From: Methylomonas sp.
GTDB lineage: Bacteria > Pseudomonadota > Gammaproteobacteria > Methylococcales > Methylomonadaceae
Length of the DNA stretch: 59,700 nt
Reading direction: 5' to 3'
Assembly: GCA_026988155.1 (NCBI GenBank)
Contig: JALSLW010000034.1
Span: 1 to 59,700, forward strand
Part shown: positions 1 through 9,517 of the stretch, piece after piece
Layout: the number at the start of each line of letters is the position of its first letter
Position numbering within the stretch: the stretch's first letter is position 1
The notes under the pieces: generated by a model
The model's database searches: none
What the model was told of the DNA's origin: nothing
What the model saw: the letters and a program-made list of their open reading frames with translations, nothing else
Made by a program: the position numbers and the translations under genes

Positions 1-27
1 CGCATTCTACAGCATCTGCCGATTCCG

Positions 28-1224
28 TCAAGGCCTGATTTCTACCCGGGCAAATTTTCTCTTGCCTACCTGGTAGATCTGACTGCTTCCCGATGAAATC
101 ATCAGCTTAGGGTCGCTTATTTTTTCACCATCAATCTTAACGGCACCCTGCTTGATCATTCTCATTGAATCTGAAGTGCTCTTTGTTAACCCAACCTCTT
201 TTAGTAAATTTGCAATTGCAATACCCCCCTCCTTTGCTTCCAAGGACACCTCGTCAATCTCATCCGGCATAGCTCCTCTCTGAAACCTCGCCTCGAAATT
301 TTCTAACGCTTTTTTTGACGCAACTGCATCATGAAATCTTTCCACAATCTCCTGCGCAAGCCTTACCTTGCTATCCCTTGGGTTGGCCCCAGCATCACAC
401 TCTTTTTGCCACCGTTCAATTTCTTCCATTGACCTAAAGCTCAGCAATTCAAAGTAACGCCACATCAGATCATCTGATATGGACATGACCTTCCCAAACA
501 TATCATTTGCCTGATCAGCTATCCCAATATAATTATTTAGGGACTTGGACATTTTCTGCACGCCATCCAACCCCTCTAATATTGGCATAGTTAAAACTGT
601 TTGAGGCTTTTGGCCATAAATGGCTTGCAACTGCCTCCCTACCAGCAAGTTAAATTTCTGATCGGTCCCTCCCAGCTCAACATCGGCCTTCATCGCTACA
701 GAATCATAACCTTGTATCAATGGGTACAAAAACTCATGAATGGCGATCGGCTGTCCACCCTTATATCGTTTGCTAAAATCATCTCGCTCTAGCATTCTTG
801 CTACCGTATGCTTGGCTGCCAGCTGAATCAAATCTGCCGGCGTCATTTTATTCATCCAAGCTGAATTAAATACTATTTTAGTTTTATCAGGATCCAATAT
901 TTTAAAAACCTGCTCCTGGTAAGTTTTGGCATTTTCCATCACATCTTTTTGTGTTAACGCTTTGCGCGTAACATTTTTCCCCGTGGGGTCGCCGATCATT
1001 CCAGTGAAGTCACCAATCAAAAACTGAACATCATGACCTAAATCTTGAAATTGCTTTAATTTATTAATTAATACAGTATGCCCAAGATGCAAATCTGGTG
1101 CTGTCGGGTCAAACCCGGCTTTAATAACCAAAGGTCTATTTTCCTCTAACTTTTTCATCAGCTCAGACTCAACTAAAACTTCATCTGCACCACGTCTCAA
1201 CTGTTCCAGAACCTGTTCTTGCAA
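28..1224 (-). CDS. tyrS: Tyrosyl-tRNA synthetase
   Basis: Charges tRNA-Tyr with tyrosine in the cytoplasm. The 398-residue protein has the class I signatures HLGH (residues 46-49, the HIGH box) and KMSKS (224-228), and a C-terminal S4 RNA-binding domain from about residue 330. Length and S4 domain fit the TyrZ-type bacterial enzymes. No in-frame ATG lies near the 5' end; the start appears to be TTG at 1224, preceded by TGGAG about nine bases upstream. The gene is divergent from the M23 peptidase gene across 158 bases, an arrangement I recall from Pseudomonas and relatives. The function is secure; the start codon is slightly less so. Confidence 0.97.
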   Translation of the reverse strand: MQEQVLEQLRRGADEVLVESELMKKLEENRPLVIKAGFDPTAPDLHLGHTVLINKLKQFQDLGHDVQFLIGDFTGMIGDPTGKNVTRKALTQKDVMENAKTYQEQVFKILDPDKTKIVFNSAWMNKMTPADLIQLAAKHTVARMLERDDFSKRYKGGQPIAIHEFLYPLIQGYDSVAMKADVELGGTDQKFNLLVGRQLQAIYGQKPQTVLTMPILEGLDGVQKMSKSLNNYIGIADQANDMFGKVMSISDDLMWRYFELLSFRSMEEIERWQKECDAGANPRDSKVRLAQEIVERFHDAVASKKALENFEARFQRGAMPDEIDEVSLEAKEGGIAIANLLKEVGLTKSTSDSMRMIKQGAVKIDGEKISDPKLMISSGSSQIYQVGKRKFARVEIRP

Positions 1225-1382
1225 TTTTTTTCTCCATCTCTAAAATATTTGTCTTACACTATTATAGATACATTGAAGCAAAGTCCAGAAATAATTATCC
1301 TTTTAGGCTATAATTGATGGTAATTTATTCCATATTTCGCTTTTTTGAGCAATAAAACTCAACGACTTAGACCCATATAATT

Positions 1383-2696
1383 GTGAAGAACAAATCATAT
1401 AAATCTTTATTCTTAGGTGTGTGTACAGCTATTGTGGCGAGCACCAGCTATGCACTTATCGTACCTGAAAAGGCTAAATCCAATTTTGACAGCAACCCCC
1501 AGCCTCTGCCTGCAATACACTCAGAGGCTAGCGCTTTAATCATTAGCAGCCCTGTTGTCTCACCAACTCAAGAAAAGGCAAAACTGGAGTTCAATACTTT
1601 TACCCATAAAATAAAAAAAGGTGAAAGCCTATCTGTCATTTTCTCCAAACTTAATCTCAGCAAAAAAGACCTGCATAGCATTACCCATGCTAATGACTTG
1701 GGAAAACAATTTGCCTCAATCCGCCCCGGCAAAAGCCTCGTTGTTAACACTGACGTTGACGGCCTGCTTCAACAGCTGATATACCAAAAAAACTCCATAG
1801 ATACACTTGAAGCAACGCGTAGCAATGACGGTACCTTTGATATTGAAATTATCAGCAAACCAACAGAAAGAAGAATTAATAACGCACACGCCACCATTAA
1901 TTCATCTCTATTTATTGATGGCAAAGAAGCAGGGCTTTCCGATAAAACAATCATGCAGCTCGCAAATATTTTTGCCTGGGATATTGATTTCGCTCTTAGT
2001 TTACGCAAAGGCGACCAATTTACAGTGGTTTATGAGGAATTATTTGCTGATGGAAAAAAAATTGATTCAGGCAATATTATCTCTGCCGAATTTGTTAATC
2101 AGCACCACTCTTTTACCGCAGTCCGATTTGAAGATAAAAATGGTAATGCCAGCTACTTTACACCCGAAGGAAAAAGTATGCGTAAAGCTTTTTTACGTAC
2201 ACCTGTAGATTTCGCTCGCATTAGCTCCCGCTTCAACCTAAAAAGAAAGCATCCCGTTTTGAATAGAATCCGTGCCCATAAGGGTGTTGATTATGCAGCC
2301 AGAACTGGCACAAAAATAAAAACAACCGGCGATGGAAAAATCATTTTCCGTGGCCGTAAAGGCGGTTATGGCAGGGTAGTTATTGTTCAGCACGGCCAAA
2401 AATACAGCACGCTTTACGCGCACATGTCTAACTTCAGAAAAGGACAAAGAGCAGGCAGCCATGTTAAACAAGGAGATATTATCGGCTATGTTGGAAAATC
2501 AGGATTAGCAACAGGCTCACATCTTCATTATGAATTCCGAGTTAATGGCGTACACCGAAATCCATTAACTGTAAAGCTTCCTCATGCAGAACCAATAAAG
2601 GATTCACTACTAGCTGAATTTAAAGAACGGACTCAACCGCTACTAACTAAACTTAACAGCGCCAAAGCAAGCAATCTTATTGCTCGCCACCCATAA
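1383..2696 (+). CDS. M23 family murein endopeptidase with OapA/LysM-like domain
   Basis: Probable periplasmic or membrane-anchored peptidoglycan endopeptidase that cuts cross-link peptides. The 437-residue protein begins with a hydrophobic signal/anchor segment (about residues 9-25). A LysM/OapA-like substrate-binding region follows at about 70-120 (HKIKKGESLSVIF). The C-terminal LytM/M23 domain carries the zinc motif HKGVD (H299, D303) and HLH at 380-382, so it looks catalytically intact. The start is GTG at 1383. anmK follows after only five bases, which couples wall cutting to recycling of wall fragments. It resembles MepM-type proteins; the exact bond cleaved cannot be told from sequence. 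Confidence 0.93.
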   Translation: MKNKSYKSLFLGVCTAIVASTSYALIVPEKAKSNFDSNPQPLPAIHSEASALIISSPVVSPTQEKAKLEFNTFTHKIKKGESLSVIFSKLNLSKKDLHSITHANDLGKQFASIRPGKSLVVNTDVDGLLQQLIYQKNSIDTLEATRSNDGTFDIEIISKPTERRINNAHATINSSLFIDGKEAGLSDKTIMQLANIFAWDIDFALSLRKGDQFTVVYEELFADGKKIDSGNIISAEFVNQHHSFTAVRFEDKNGNASYFTPEGKSMRKAFLRTPVDFARISSRFNLKRKHPVLNRIRAHKGVDYAARTGTKIKTTGDGKIIFRGRKGGYGRVVIVQHGQKYSTLYAHMSNFRKGQRAGSHVKQGDIIGYVGKSGLATGSHLHYEFRVNGVHRNPLTVKLPHAEPIKDSLLAEFKERTQPLLTKLNSAKASNLIARHP

Positions 2697-2701
2697 TAAT
2701 C

Positions 2702-3862
2702 ATGTCTGAGCTGTTTATCGGCCTGATGTCAGGAACGAGTCTTGATGGCATCGATGCAGCTCTAGTTGAATTCAATGGTGACCAGGGCAAGCTATTGGCT
2801 TTTGAATACCAGCCCTTTTCTAACGACATTAAAAAAGCTATTCAAAGCATCTCAATACCTGGCACCCCAATACTTCTAAAAAAATATGGAGCAATTGATA
2901 TCCAGCTGGGCCGTTTATTTTCTCAAGCCTGCAATAACCTACTCAAACTAGCCAATATATCCAGCTCTGACATCACAGCAATAGGCAGTCACGGCCAAAC
3001 TATTTACCACGCCCCCAGCATGCCTGAAGCATTTTCTTTGCAAATAGGTGATCCCAATGTCATCGCCGAAGAAACTGGCATCACCACTGTTGCTGACTTC
3101 CGCAGAAGAGACATTGCTGCTGGCGGACAGGGAGCCCCCTTAGTTCCCGCATTTCACCAAGCCATTTTCGGCCAATCTTTTGACCTATCAAAAGAAAACA
3201 TCACCATTGCAAATATCGGAGGGATAGCAAACATCACTCACTTATCCGCCAGCAAAATAATTGGCTTCGACACTGGCCCCGGCAATGCCCTGATGGACTT
3301 CTGGATTCAAAATAATTTAGACTCGCCTTATGATAAGAATGGTTCTTGGGCAAAAGCAGGTGAGAAAAGTCAAGAACTGCTAGACTCGCTGAAGCAGGAC
3401 CCTTATTTTAAATTGCCCCCACCTAAAAGCACAGGCAAAGAATATTTTTCCCTCTCTTGGTTAAATAAAAAAATCAGCAGAATTTCTGATTGCAGTGCAA
3501 TTGATATACAGGCCAGTCTTTGTCATTTAACGGCAGATACAATCACTGAAGCCATTAAGTGCTATGCGCCTTTAACAGATCACACTTTAATCTGCGGAGG
3601 CGGTATGCACAATAGCTATTTAATAGAGCTAATAAGAAAGGCACTAAAAGTTCCGGTATCTTCTACAGCTAATTTTGGAATTAACCCAGATCACGTAGAA
3701 GCCATGGCATTTGCCTGGCTAGCCAGGCAAAGCATGAATAATTTAGCTGGGAATGTACCTGAAGTCACAGGAGCAAGATCGCCTGTTATTCTTGGCGGGA
3801 TCTACCCTGGACGGAGGAGGAGCAGGGTTACACTGAAAACGAAGACCCGCAGCCACAAGTAG
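2702..3862 (+). CDS. anmK: Anhydro-N-acetylmuramic acid kinase
   Basis: Phosphorylates and opens 1,6-anhydro-MurNAc to MurNAc-6-phosphate, a step of peptidoglycan recycling in the cytoplasm. The 386-residue length fits the family. It has the N-terminal [14 protein letters not shown] phosphate-binding signature, GSHGQTIYH, and [11 protein letters not shown] in the second half. It lies five bases after the M23 endopeptidase gene, probably in one transcript. Its last 35 bases overlap the 3' end of the convergent erpA gene, so the two coding ends share sequence. Confidence 0.96.
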   Translation: MSELFIGLMSGTSLDGIDAALVEFNGDQGKLLAFEYQPFSNDIKKAIQSISIPGTPILLKKYGAIDIQLGRLFSQACNNLLKLANISSSDITAIGSHGQTIYHAPSMPEAFSLQIGDPNVIAEETGITTVADFRRRDIAAGGQGAPLVPAFHQAIFGQSFDLSKENITIANIGGIANITHLSASKIIGFDTGPGNALMDFWIQNNLDSPYDKNGSWAKAGEKSQELLDSLKQDPYFKLPPPKSTGKEYFSLSWLNKKISRISDCSAIDIQASLCHLTADTITEAIKCYAPLTDHTLICGGGMHNSYLIELIRKALKVPVSSTANFGINPDHVEAMAFAWLARQSMNNLAGNVPEVTGARSPVILGGIYPGRRRSRVTLKTKTRSHK

Positions 3863-4160
3863 TACTTGCATTTGGATTTCTGATAACAAATTGGGAACCC
3901 GAGACATCTTCTTTATAGTCAATCTCAGCGCCATTCAAATACTGCACGCTCATTGCATCAATTAAAACTGTAACTCCGCCATTTTCAACCTGAGTATCAT
4001 CGTCATTAACCTCTTCATCAAAAGTAAAACCGTACTGAAAGCCAGAACAGCCCCCACCAGAGATATAAACCCTAAGCTTTAAGTTATCGTTGTCTTCTTC
4101 AGCAATTAAAGCACCCACTTTAGCAGCGGCACTATCTGTAAAAATAATTGGTTCAGCCAT
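3828..4160 (-). CDS. erpA: Iron-sulfur cluster insertion protein ErpA
   Basis: A-type carrier that passes iron-sulfur clusters to apo-enzymes, including those of isoprenoid synthesis and respiration. The 110-residue protein has the three conserved cysteines C38 (in [11 protein letters not shown]), C102 and C104 (TCGCGSSF). A TTG at 4175 would add five residues. ATG at 4160 is preferred because TTGGA lies about nine bases upstream and the protein then starts [11 protein letters not shown], as in the family. The 3' end overlaps anmK. Assignment to ErpA rather than IscA rests on the [15 protein letters not shown] form and on the neighbours anmK and argC. Confidence 0.93.
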   Translation of the reverse strand: MAEPIIFTDSAAAKVGALIAEEDNDNLKLRVYISGGGCSGFQYGFTFDEEVNDDDTQVENGGVTVLIDAMSVQYLNGAEIDYKEDVSGSQFVIRNPNASTTCGCGSSFSV

Positions 4161-4224
4161 TATGTTTGATTCCAACTTGTAAATAAAAATAGATTATGTC
4201 AATACCCAGTGTTTTAGTCAAGAT

Positions 4225-5256
4225 TTAGGGGTATAGAGCAACTGCTTCCAATCCAGCTTTCTCATCCAGCCCCTCCATTAAATTCATATTCTGCACAGCT
4301 TGCCCCGCGGCACCTTTAACCAGGTTATCTATCACTGACAACACAACCAAGGTATCACTGCCCTGAGGCTGATGAACAGCAATCTGACATTTATTGCTGC
4401 CTCTTACATTTCGAGTATCCGGATGCAGCCCCTGAGGAAGCACATCAACAAAAAGTTCATCTCGGTACCTTTGCTCAAATAAAGCCTGAACCATATTTGC
4501 ATCTCCGGTGATCCGCCCATACAAAGTTGCGTGAATCCCCCGAATCATTGGCGTTAAATGAGGAACAAATGTTAACCCTACCTGCTGTTTTGCCACCAAC
4601 ATCAAGCCCTGCGTAATTTCTGGCAAGTGCCGATGACCATTAACAGCATAAGCCTTAAAGCTTTCACCTGTTTCACTCATCAACGCAGAGACTTGTGCTG
4701 AACGTCCTGCCCCACTAACGCCAGATTTTACATCAGCTATCAAATGAGAAAGGTCAATTAAATTATTTTCGATTAATGGAAAAAACCCCAATTGCACTGC
4801 TGTAGGATAGCAGCCTGGACAGGCAATAAGGTTTGCCTGTTTAATAGCTTCCCGATTAGCTTCAGGCAAACCATAAACAGCCAAGCCAATCACATCAGGA
4901 CAAGCATGTTCCATGCCATACCATTTCGACCATTCCTTAACATCCTGAATTCTAAAGTCGGCTGATAAATCAATAACTTTAACATTACGTGCCAGTAACT
5001 GTTCAGCCATTAGCATTGCAGTGCCATTTGGGGTTGCAAAAAACACTACGTCACATTCAGCCAGGGCATCCAGTTCAGGCAGGGAAAAAACAACATCGCA
5101 CAATCCGCGCAAACTGGGATAAAGCCCATCTACTCGCTCGCCCGCATCTGACCGGGAAGTCACCACGCTAACATCTACATCAGGATGCAAAACCAACAGA
5201 CGCAATAATTCCACACCTGTATATCCAGTCCCTCCAACTATTCCTACACGAATCAT
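4225..5256 (-). CDS. argC: N-acetyl-gamma-glutamyl-phosphate reductase
   Basis: Third step of arginine synthesis: NADPH-dependent reduction of N-acetylglutamyl phosphate to the semialdehyde. The 343-residue protein starts with the dinucleotide-binding signature [17 protein letters not shown]. Its catalytic cysteine is C149 in [13 protein letters not shown]. Length and motifs match the long (type 1) ArgC. It is encoded 64 bases upstream of erpA on the same strand and may share its transcript. It is divergent from the quinone oxidoreductase gene. Confidence 0.97.
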   Translation of the reverse strand: MIRVGIVGGTGYTGVELLRLLVLHPDVDVSVVTSRSDAGERVDGLYPSLRGLCDVVFSLPELDALAECDVVFFATPNGTAMLMAEQLLARNVKVIDLSADFRIQDVKEWSKWYGMEHACPDVIGLAVYGLPEANREAIKQANLIACPGCYPTAVQLGFFPLIENNLIDLSHLIADVKSGVSGAGRSAQVSALMSETGESFKAYAVNGHRHLPEITQGLMLVAKQQVGLTFVPHLTPMIRGIHATLYGRITGDANMVQALFEQRYRDELFVDVLPQGLHPDTRNVRGSNKCQIAVHQPQGSDTLVVLSVIDNLVKGAAGQAVQNMNLMEGLDEKAGLEAVALYP

Positions 5257-5369
5257 TATATTTTCTACCTACTTAAAAATCTTACTTATGCTTCCCACAA
5301 CCTGCGGTCATTTCTACGGTATATAATACCTGTTTGTTTGCCATTTCTTATACTTTTTCATATCACGCT

Positions 5370-6335
5370 ATGCTTGCCATTGAAATAATTGATAAGGTAC
5401 TTAAAAACATCAGTCGTCCCATTCCAAAATTATCAGGAACAGAAGTTTTAATTAAAGTTGTTGCAGCAGGCGTTAATCGCCCCGACATTATGCAGAAACA
5501 AGGCCTGTATCCTCCGCCAATGCACGCTTCGGATATACCTGGACTAGAAATATCAGGCATCATAATTAAAATAGGCCGCAAAGTCAGAAACATAAAGACT
5601 GGGGATAAAGTTTGTGCGCTAGTGGTTGGCGGCGGCTATGCTGAATACTGCGTGGCAGATGCGGAACTATGTCTTCCCATACCCTCTAATTTTGACTTTA
5701 TTCATGCGGCAGCCATACCTGAAACTTTTTTTACTGTCTGGAGCAACCTTTTTGACAGAGCGCAATTAGAAAAAAATGAAACACTGTTAATTCACGGTGG
5801 AAGCAGTGGCATAGGCACAACAGCCATACAGCTAGCCAAAGCTTTTGGTGCAAAAGTATTTATTACTGCCGGGTCAGCTGAAAAATGTCTCTTTTGTACT
5901 AAACTAGGAGCTGATATGGCAATAAATTATAAAGAAAAAGATTTTGTTGCCGAAATAAACAATTCTACTCAGGATAAAGGTGTTGATGTCATTCTAGATA
6001 TAATTGGAGGAAATTATTTTTCCCGCAATTTAAAATGTATGGGGACCGATGCCCGACTACTGCAGATAGCAATCCAAAACGGGGCCAAAACTGAAATAAG
6101 CCTTCTTCCTGTTATGCTCAAACGCTTAACTATTACAGGGTCTACCTTAAGGTCACGAAGTAATCGCTTTAAAAGAAAAATAGCCAAACAGCTGCTGAAA
6201 CAGGTCTGGCCAATGCTGGAATCAGGTAAAATAAAACCAGTTATACACACCGTTTTTCCTTTAAAAGAGGCCAGCAAAGCACATCAACTGATGGAAAGCA
6301 GTGAGCATATTGGAAAAATTGTTTTAACTATCTAG
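5370..6335 (+). CDS. NAD(P)H:quinone oxidoreductase (PIG3-like, MDR superfamily)
   Basis: Zinc-free medium-chain dehydrogenase of the quinone oxidoreductase group, expected to reduce quinones with NADPH in the cytoplasm. The N-terminal GroES-like domain contains AAGVNRPDIMQKQGLYPPP, typical of the PIG3-like branch. The Rossmann domain contains HGGSSGIGTTAIQLAKAFGA. The open frame begins at a TTG at 5334, but ATG at 5370 gives the family-like start and a usual length of 321 residues. A TATAAT hexamer at 5322-5327 may be the -10 box, making the leader short. No clear Shine-Dalgarno sequence precedes 5370, so the start is tentative. Confidence 0.88.
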   Translation: MLAIEIIDKVLKNISRPIPKLSGTEVLIKVVAAGVNRPDIMQKQGLYPPPMHASDIPGLEISGIIIKIGRKVRNIKTGDKVCALVVGGGYAEYCVADAELCLPIPSNFDFIHAAAIPETFFTVWSNLFDRAQLEKNETLLIHGGSSGIGTTAIQLAKAFGAKVFITAGSAEKCLFCTKLGADMAINYKEKDFVAEINNSTQDKGVDVILDIIGGNYFSRNLKCMGTDARLLQIAIQNGAKTEISLLPVMLKRLTITGSTLRSRSNRFKRKIAKQLLKQVWPMLESGKIKPVIHTVFPLKEASKAHQLMESSEHIGKIVLTI

Positions 6336-6357
6336 TCTATAAACTTATAGTAATACC

Positions 6358-6379
6358 CAGCTACTTTAGCTGATTTTTT
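6358..6379 (+). terminator. Possible intrinsic terminator after the quinone oxidoreductase gene
   Basis: A six-base-pair stem (CAGCTA/TAGCTG, loop CTT) is followed directly by ATTTTTT. The stem is short, so strength is uncertain, but position and T-run fit rho-independent termination of the upstream gene. Confidence 0.45.
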
Positions 6380-6444
6380 AGGATAATCATACCCCATAAA
6401 AAAACCAGCTCTAGCACCATTAACTACCACAGGATTTAAGCAAC

Positions 6445-7863
6445 ATGGCAGAACATGACAAAAAACATAAAATATTACAAAAAGCCCTGGAAATAAATCT
6501 AGATAATTGCAAGTATGGCTCCATTGTTGAAATAGGAGCCGGACAGGAAGTTGCCAGAAACTTTTTCCGTGCAGGAGGCGCTGCCGGAACAGTTGCAAAA
6601 ACTATGTCAGCTTATGACATGCAAGTCAGTGATGATATATATGGTGTAGAAGAATCAGGAAGATATGTCAGTCGCAGCCGTTTAATGAAAATGCTGGACA
6701 AGGAGTTCTCATCAATCACAGAACTTCTAACTCCCACCCGCCCTAAAAACACTACTTTTTTTTCTTACGCCGCCACCGTCACTGCAAAAAGCTATCTGCA
6801 AAAAAATGAATGCCATGGCTGGATAGGCATCCGTTTGCAACTTTACCGAGAAGCTGAGCCCAGTGACATTATTTTGCATGTACGCATGCTGGACAATGAC
6901 GGAAGCTCACAGCAGGAAGCATTAGGTGCCCTCGGAGTTAACTTGATTCACGCCGCTTACAATCATTTCACTCACCCAAAAAAAATTATCGAATCCTTAC
7001 TTGATGATTTAGAACCAGGGCGCCTTGAAATAGATACCATTAATTTTTCAGGCCCTTATTTTGAAGAGACTGAAAATAGATTAATGAATTTGCATCTGGT
7101 TCATCACGGCCTTACGCATGCCATTATGTTTAATACCAAAGGTGAAGTCCAAGTTCCGGCAGAACACTTATACAAAAAGAATATTCTGGTCATACGAGGT
7201 ACATTTACTCCGCTAACTAAAATCCATCTCGATATGACCAAATGCGGTCAACAGCATTTCAATGAAATGGAATATATTAATGCGGATAGAACTGTTGTTT
7301 TAGCAGAGCTGACCATGGCAAGCTTAACCATTGGAGACCAGATAAACGATGCCGACTTTCTTGCCCGTGTCGACATGCTAAACACTCAAGGATATACGGT
7401 AATGGTTTCTAATTATTTACGCTATTTCCGTTTACGAGAATATTTTAGGCGCTACACTAAACAGCAGATTGGCATGATTCTAGGCATTTCCAATCTGGAT
7501 TTGATTTTCCAGGAAGAATATTATGAAGGGCTTGAAGGTGGAATTTTAGAAGCCTTTGCAAAATTGTTTCCAGATAATACTCGTCTCTACATATACCCCT
7601 ATAAAAACGCAGAAAAGAATGAACTTGTAACTGTTAAGAACTTTAAACCATCTAAAAACTTACAGCACTTATATACTCATCTGCTTGAAAATGGCTATCT
7701 AATTGGATTGGAAAACGCTGATGAAAGTCTACAAGGCATAAGCCCCGCTAAAATTCTTGCAGACATCAAAAAAGGGCCCGGCGAGTGGGAAAAGCACGTG
7801 CCGGAGTCTATCGCTGAAATGATTATTAAGAAAAAGCTATTGGGGTTTGCCAATAGCAAATAG
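6445..7863 (+). CDS. Conserved protein of unknown function (472 residues)
   Basis: I recognise the family but not a function. The sequence begins with a conserved-looking block, IVEIGAGQEVARNFFRAGG, then AAGTVAKTMSAYDM. A long alpha/beta body without signal peptide or membrane segments follows, with a charged stretch YLRYFRLREYFRRYTKQQIG near residue 330. From memory, homologues are found in cyanobacteria and proteobacteria and carry inconsistent automatic labels (TonB-dependent receptor, nicotinate-nucleotide adenylyltransferase). I see no beta-barrel pattern and no HxGH nucleotidyltransferase motif to support either. It appears to be a cytosolic, monocistronic housekeeping-like gene, bounded by a terminator-like stem before it and a 16-bp palindrome after it. 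Confidence 0.85.
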   Translation: MAEHDKKHKILQKALEINLDNCKYGSIVEIGAGQEVARNFFRAGGAAGTVAKTMSAYDMQVSDDIYGVEESGRYVSRSRLMKMLDKEFSSITELLTPTRPKNTTFFSYAATVTAKSYLQKNECHGWIGIRLQLYREAEPSDIILHVRMLDNDGSSQQEALGALGVNLIHAAYNHFTHPKKIIESLLDDLEPGRLEIDTINFSGPYFEETENRLMNLHLVHHGLTHAIMFNTKGEVQVPAEHLYKKNILVIRGTFTPLTKIHLDMTKCGQQHFNEMEYINADRTVVLAELTMASLTIGDQINDADFLARVDMLNTQGYTVMVSNYLRYFRLREYFRRYTKQQIGMILGISNLDLIFQEEYYEGLEGGILEAFAKLFPDNTRLYIYPYKNAEKNELVTVKNFKPSKNLQHLYTHLLENGYLIGLENADESLQGISPAKILADIKKGPGEWEKHVPESIAEMIIKKKLLGFANSK

Positions 7864-7882
7864 CCTTCCAAAGACAGCTAAC

Positions 7883-7922
7883 AGCCTCAGTTAATTCTAA
7901 ATGTTCAGAATTAACTGAGGCT
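7883..7922. terminator. Perfect 16-bp inverted repeat between convergent genes
   Basis: Arms 7883-7898 and 7907-7922 are perfectly complementary around the eight-base loop AAATGTTC. It lies between the 3' ends of the unknown gene (plus) and rubredoxin (minus). There is no T-run on either side, so it may be a terminator that needs no U-tract or an mRNA-stabilising stem. Confidence 0.55.
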
Positions 7923-7957
7923 TATGGACTCTGCCGGCAAAATTTAGATTTCTAGCA

Positions 7958-8125
7958 TTATATTTGCTTAAAAAAATCTTTAGGAGCCCCGCAGATTGGA
8001 CAAGACCAGTCATCAGGCAAATCAGCCCAAAGAGTTCCTGGAGCATACCCCCTATCAGGCTCCCCCTTTTCTTCATCATAAATATATTCGCATTCCATAC
8101 AGCGGTATTTTTTAAAATCTGTCAT
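7958..8125 (-). CDS. Rubredoxin
   Basis: Small one-iron electron carrier of about 55 residues. Two CxxC knuckles bind the iron: CMECEYIYD near the start and CPICGAPKDFF near the end, with the usual GYAPGT(L/R)W core between them. The frame opens 15 bases earlier at 8140, but ATG at 8125 is preferred: AGGAAAA sits just upstream of it and MTDFKKYRC matches rubredoxin N-termini. It stands alone, convergent with the preceding gene. Its partner (an alkane hydroxylase or a detoxifying reductase, for example) is not visible nearby. Confidence 0.95.
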   Translation of the reverse strand: MTDFKKYRCMECEYIYDEEKGEPDRGYAPGTLWADLPDDWSCPICGAPKDFFKQI

Positions 8126-8228
8126 GATAATTTTCCTCATTTAGGTAAAGCATTTGCCAAACTAATTTACAGGGAAAGGCTTTTGCTGATTAGCCCATTC
8201 ATTTAAATTCAAATAACCTTCGCTATTT

Positions 8229-8483
8229 TTAACGGGCCAATGCTACAACAAGGTTGACCAATATAGTGAGTACAATAGAGCCGATAAACATTGCCTTCCA
8301 GGGGAAAAATACTTTTACCCCTGAACGATCTGCATCTTCATTCTGTTCAATAGCTCGCCTGGCATTTTCTTCAATTTTTTTCTGAACTTTAGCGGTGGCA
8401 TTAGGAAACAAAAGAGGCAAAGCATTCAGCACTACCGTCAACACCACTGATGCTACGACTGAATAGACAATAAAGTTACTCAT
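8229..8483 (-). CDS. Small two-TM membrane protein, unknown function
   Basis: An 84-residue protein with a hydrophobic segment at each end (about residues 4-25 and 60-82). They flank a charged, helical middle (KVQKKIEENARRAIEQNED) that should lie on one face of the membrane. The start at 8483 has a strong GGGGGAAG upstream; the frame extends to 8531 without support. I do not recognise the family. It sits between rubredoxin and ubiA on the same strand, with about 100 bases either side, so it need not belong to either gene. The ribosome binding site and compact hydrophobic pattern make a real gene likely. Confidence 0.75.
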   Translation of the reverse strand: MSNFIVYSVVASVVLTVVLNALPLLFPNATAKVQKKIEENARRAIEQNEDADRSGVKVFFPWKAMFIGSIVLTILVNLVVALAR

Positions 8484-8649
8484 ACACTTCCCCCTGCTAT
8501 TTTGTTGCAATAATTCTACCTGGGCTTCCAATAGATTTTAAACTGAAAATACTGCTCCCAAATAGGAAACAGCCCTTCTGCCAACAACTCAGTCATCTGC
8601 CAGTGAATCACCCGACTAAAGGAAGGAGCCTTAAGTCAGAGCCTATTTC

Positions 8650-9510
8650 CTAATGTACCCAATAATCAAACACCAACCCCACAAAAACAGCCAGGCCAAA
8701 ATAATTACTATTTAAAAAAGCCTTAAAGCACAAAACCTTGTCCCGATTAAAAATCAGCTTCTGCTGATAAACCGACAAACAAAACGCAACAAAAACACCC
8801 GCATAATAAAAACCGCCTAACTGCTGCATTTGTCCGATAGCAATTAATAAAGTGATGATAACCAACTGTAGTCCAGCCATAATCTCGCGATCTTTATTCC
8901 CAAATAGAATGGCAGTAGATTTAACCCCTATTCTTAAATCATCTTCTTTATCTACCATGGCATACATAGTGTCATAAACCAAAGCCCACAGCATTACTGC
9001 CAGATACATTACCCATGCTACGGCTGGAATCTCATTTGTCTGCGCACTAAACGACATGGGCACGGCAAATCCAAAAGCTATGCCTAAATAGGCTTGGGGC
9101 AATTGGGTGTAACGCTTCATAAAGGGATAGCTGGCAGCTAAAAATGCTGCTACAAATGACAGCATAATGGTCATAGAATTAAGCTGCAGTACTAATGCAA
9201 AGGCTGTTAAACATAAAACCGCAAATAATATTAGCGCTTCTTTTGGACTGACCTTGCCAGCCGCAATGGGTCTTTGTTTGGTTCTTTCTACATGCGGATC
9301 AAAGTCTCGGTCAGCATAGTCATTAATTACACATCCCGCAGCCCGCATTAATATTACGCCGGAACATATAATAAATAATACAAATAAATCTGGATTGCCA
9401 TCGCTGGCAACCCACAATGCCCATAAAGCAGGCCATAATAAAATCAGAATACCGATAGGCTTATCAAACCGTGCCAATAGCCAATATTGTCGCAGTCTAT
9501 CTTTAATCAT
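8650..9510 (-). CDS. ubiA: 4-hydroxybenzoate octaprenyltransferase
   Basis: Integral membrane prenyltransferase that attaches the polyprenyl chain to 4-hydroxybenzoate in ubiquinone synthesis. The first aspartate-rich motif is NDYADRDFDPHVERT and the second is DKEDDLRIGVKSTA. Multiple hydrophobic helices cover the rest. Starting at ATG 9510 (AAAGGT upstream) gives 286 residues, matching UbiA, and leaves a seven-base gap after hldE. The frame-opening start at 9573 would overlap hldE and add a non-family extension. ubiC is not present here. Confidence 0.96.
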   Translation of the reverse strand: MIKDRLRQYWLLARFDKPIGILILLWPALWALWVASDGNPDLFVLFIICSGVILMRAAGCVINDYADRDFDPHVERTKQRPIAAGKVSPKEALILFAVLCLTAFALVLQLNSMTIMLSFVAAFLAASYPFMKRYTQLPQAYLGIAFGFAVPMSFSAQTNEIPAVAWVMYLAVMLWALVYDTMYAMVDKEDDLRIGVKSTAILFGNKDREIMAGLQLVIITLLIAIGQMQQLGGFYYAGVFVAFCLSVYQQKLIFNRDKVLCFKAFLNSNYFGLAVFVGLVFDYWVH

Positions 9511-9517
9511 TGAATTA

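Noticed and set aside
6445-7863. TonB-dependent receptor or nucleotidyltransferase label for the 472-residue protein
   Set aside because: No signal peptide, barrel strands, plug domain or HxGH motif.
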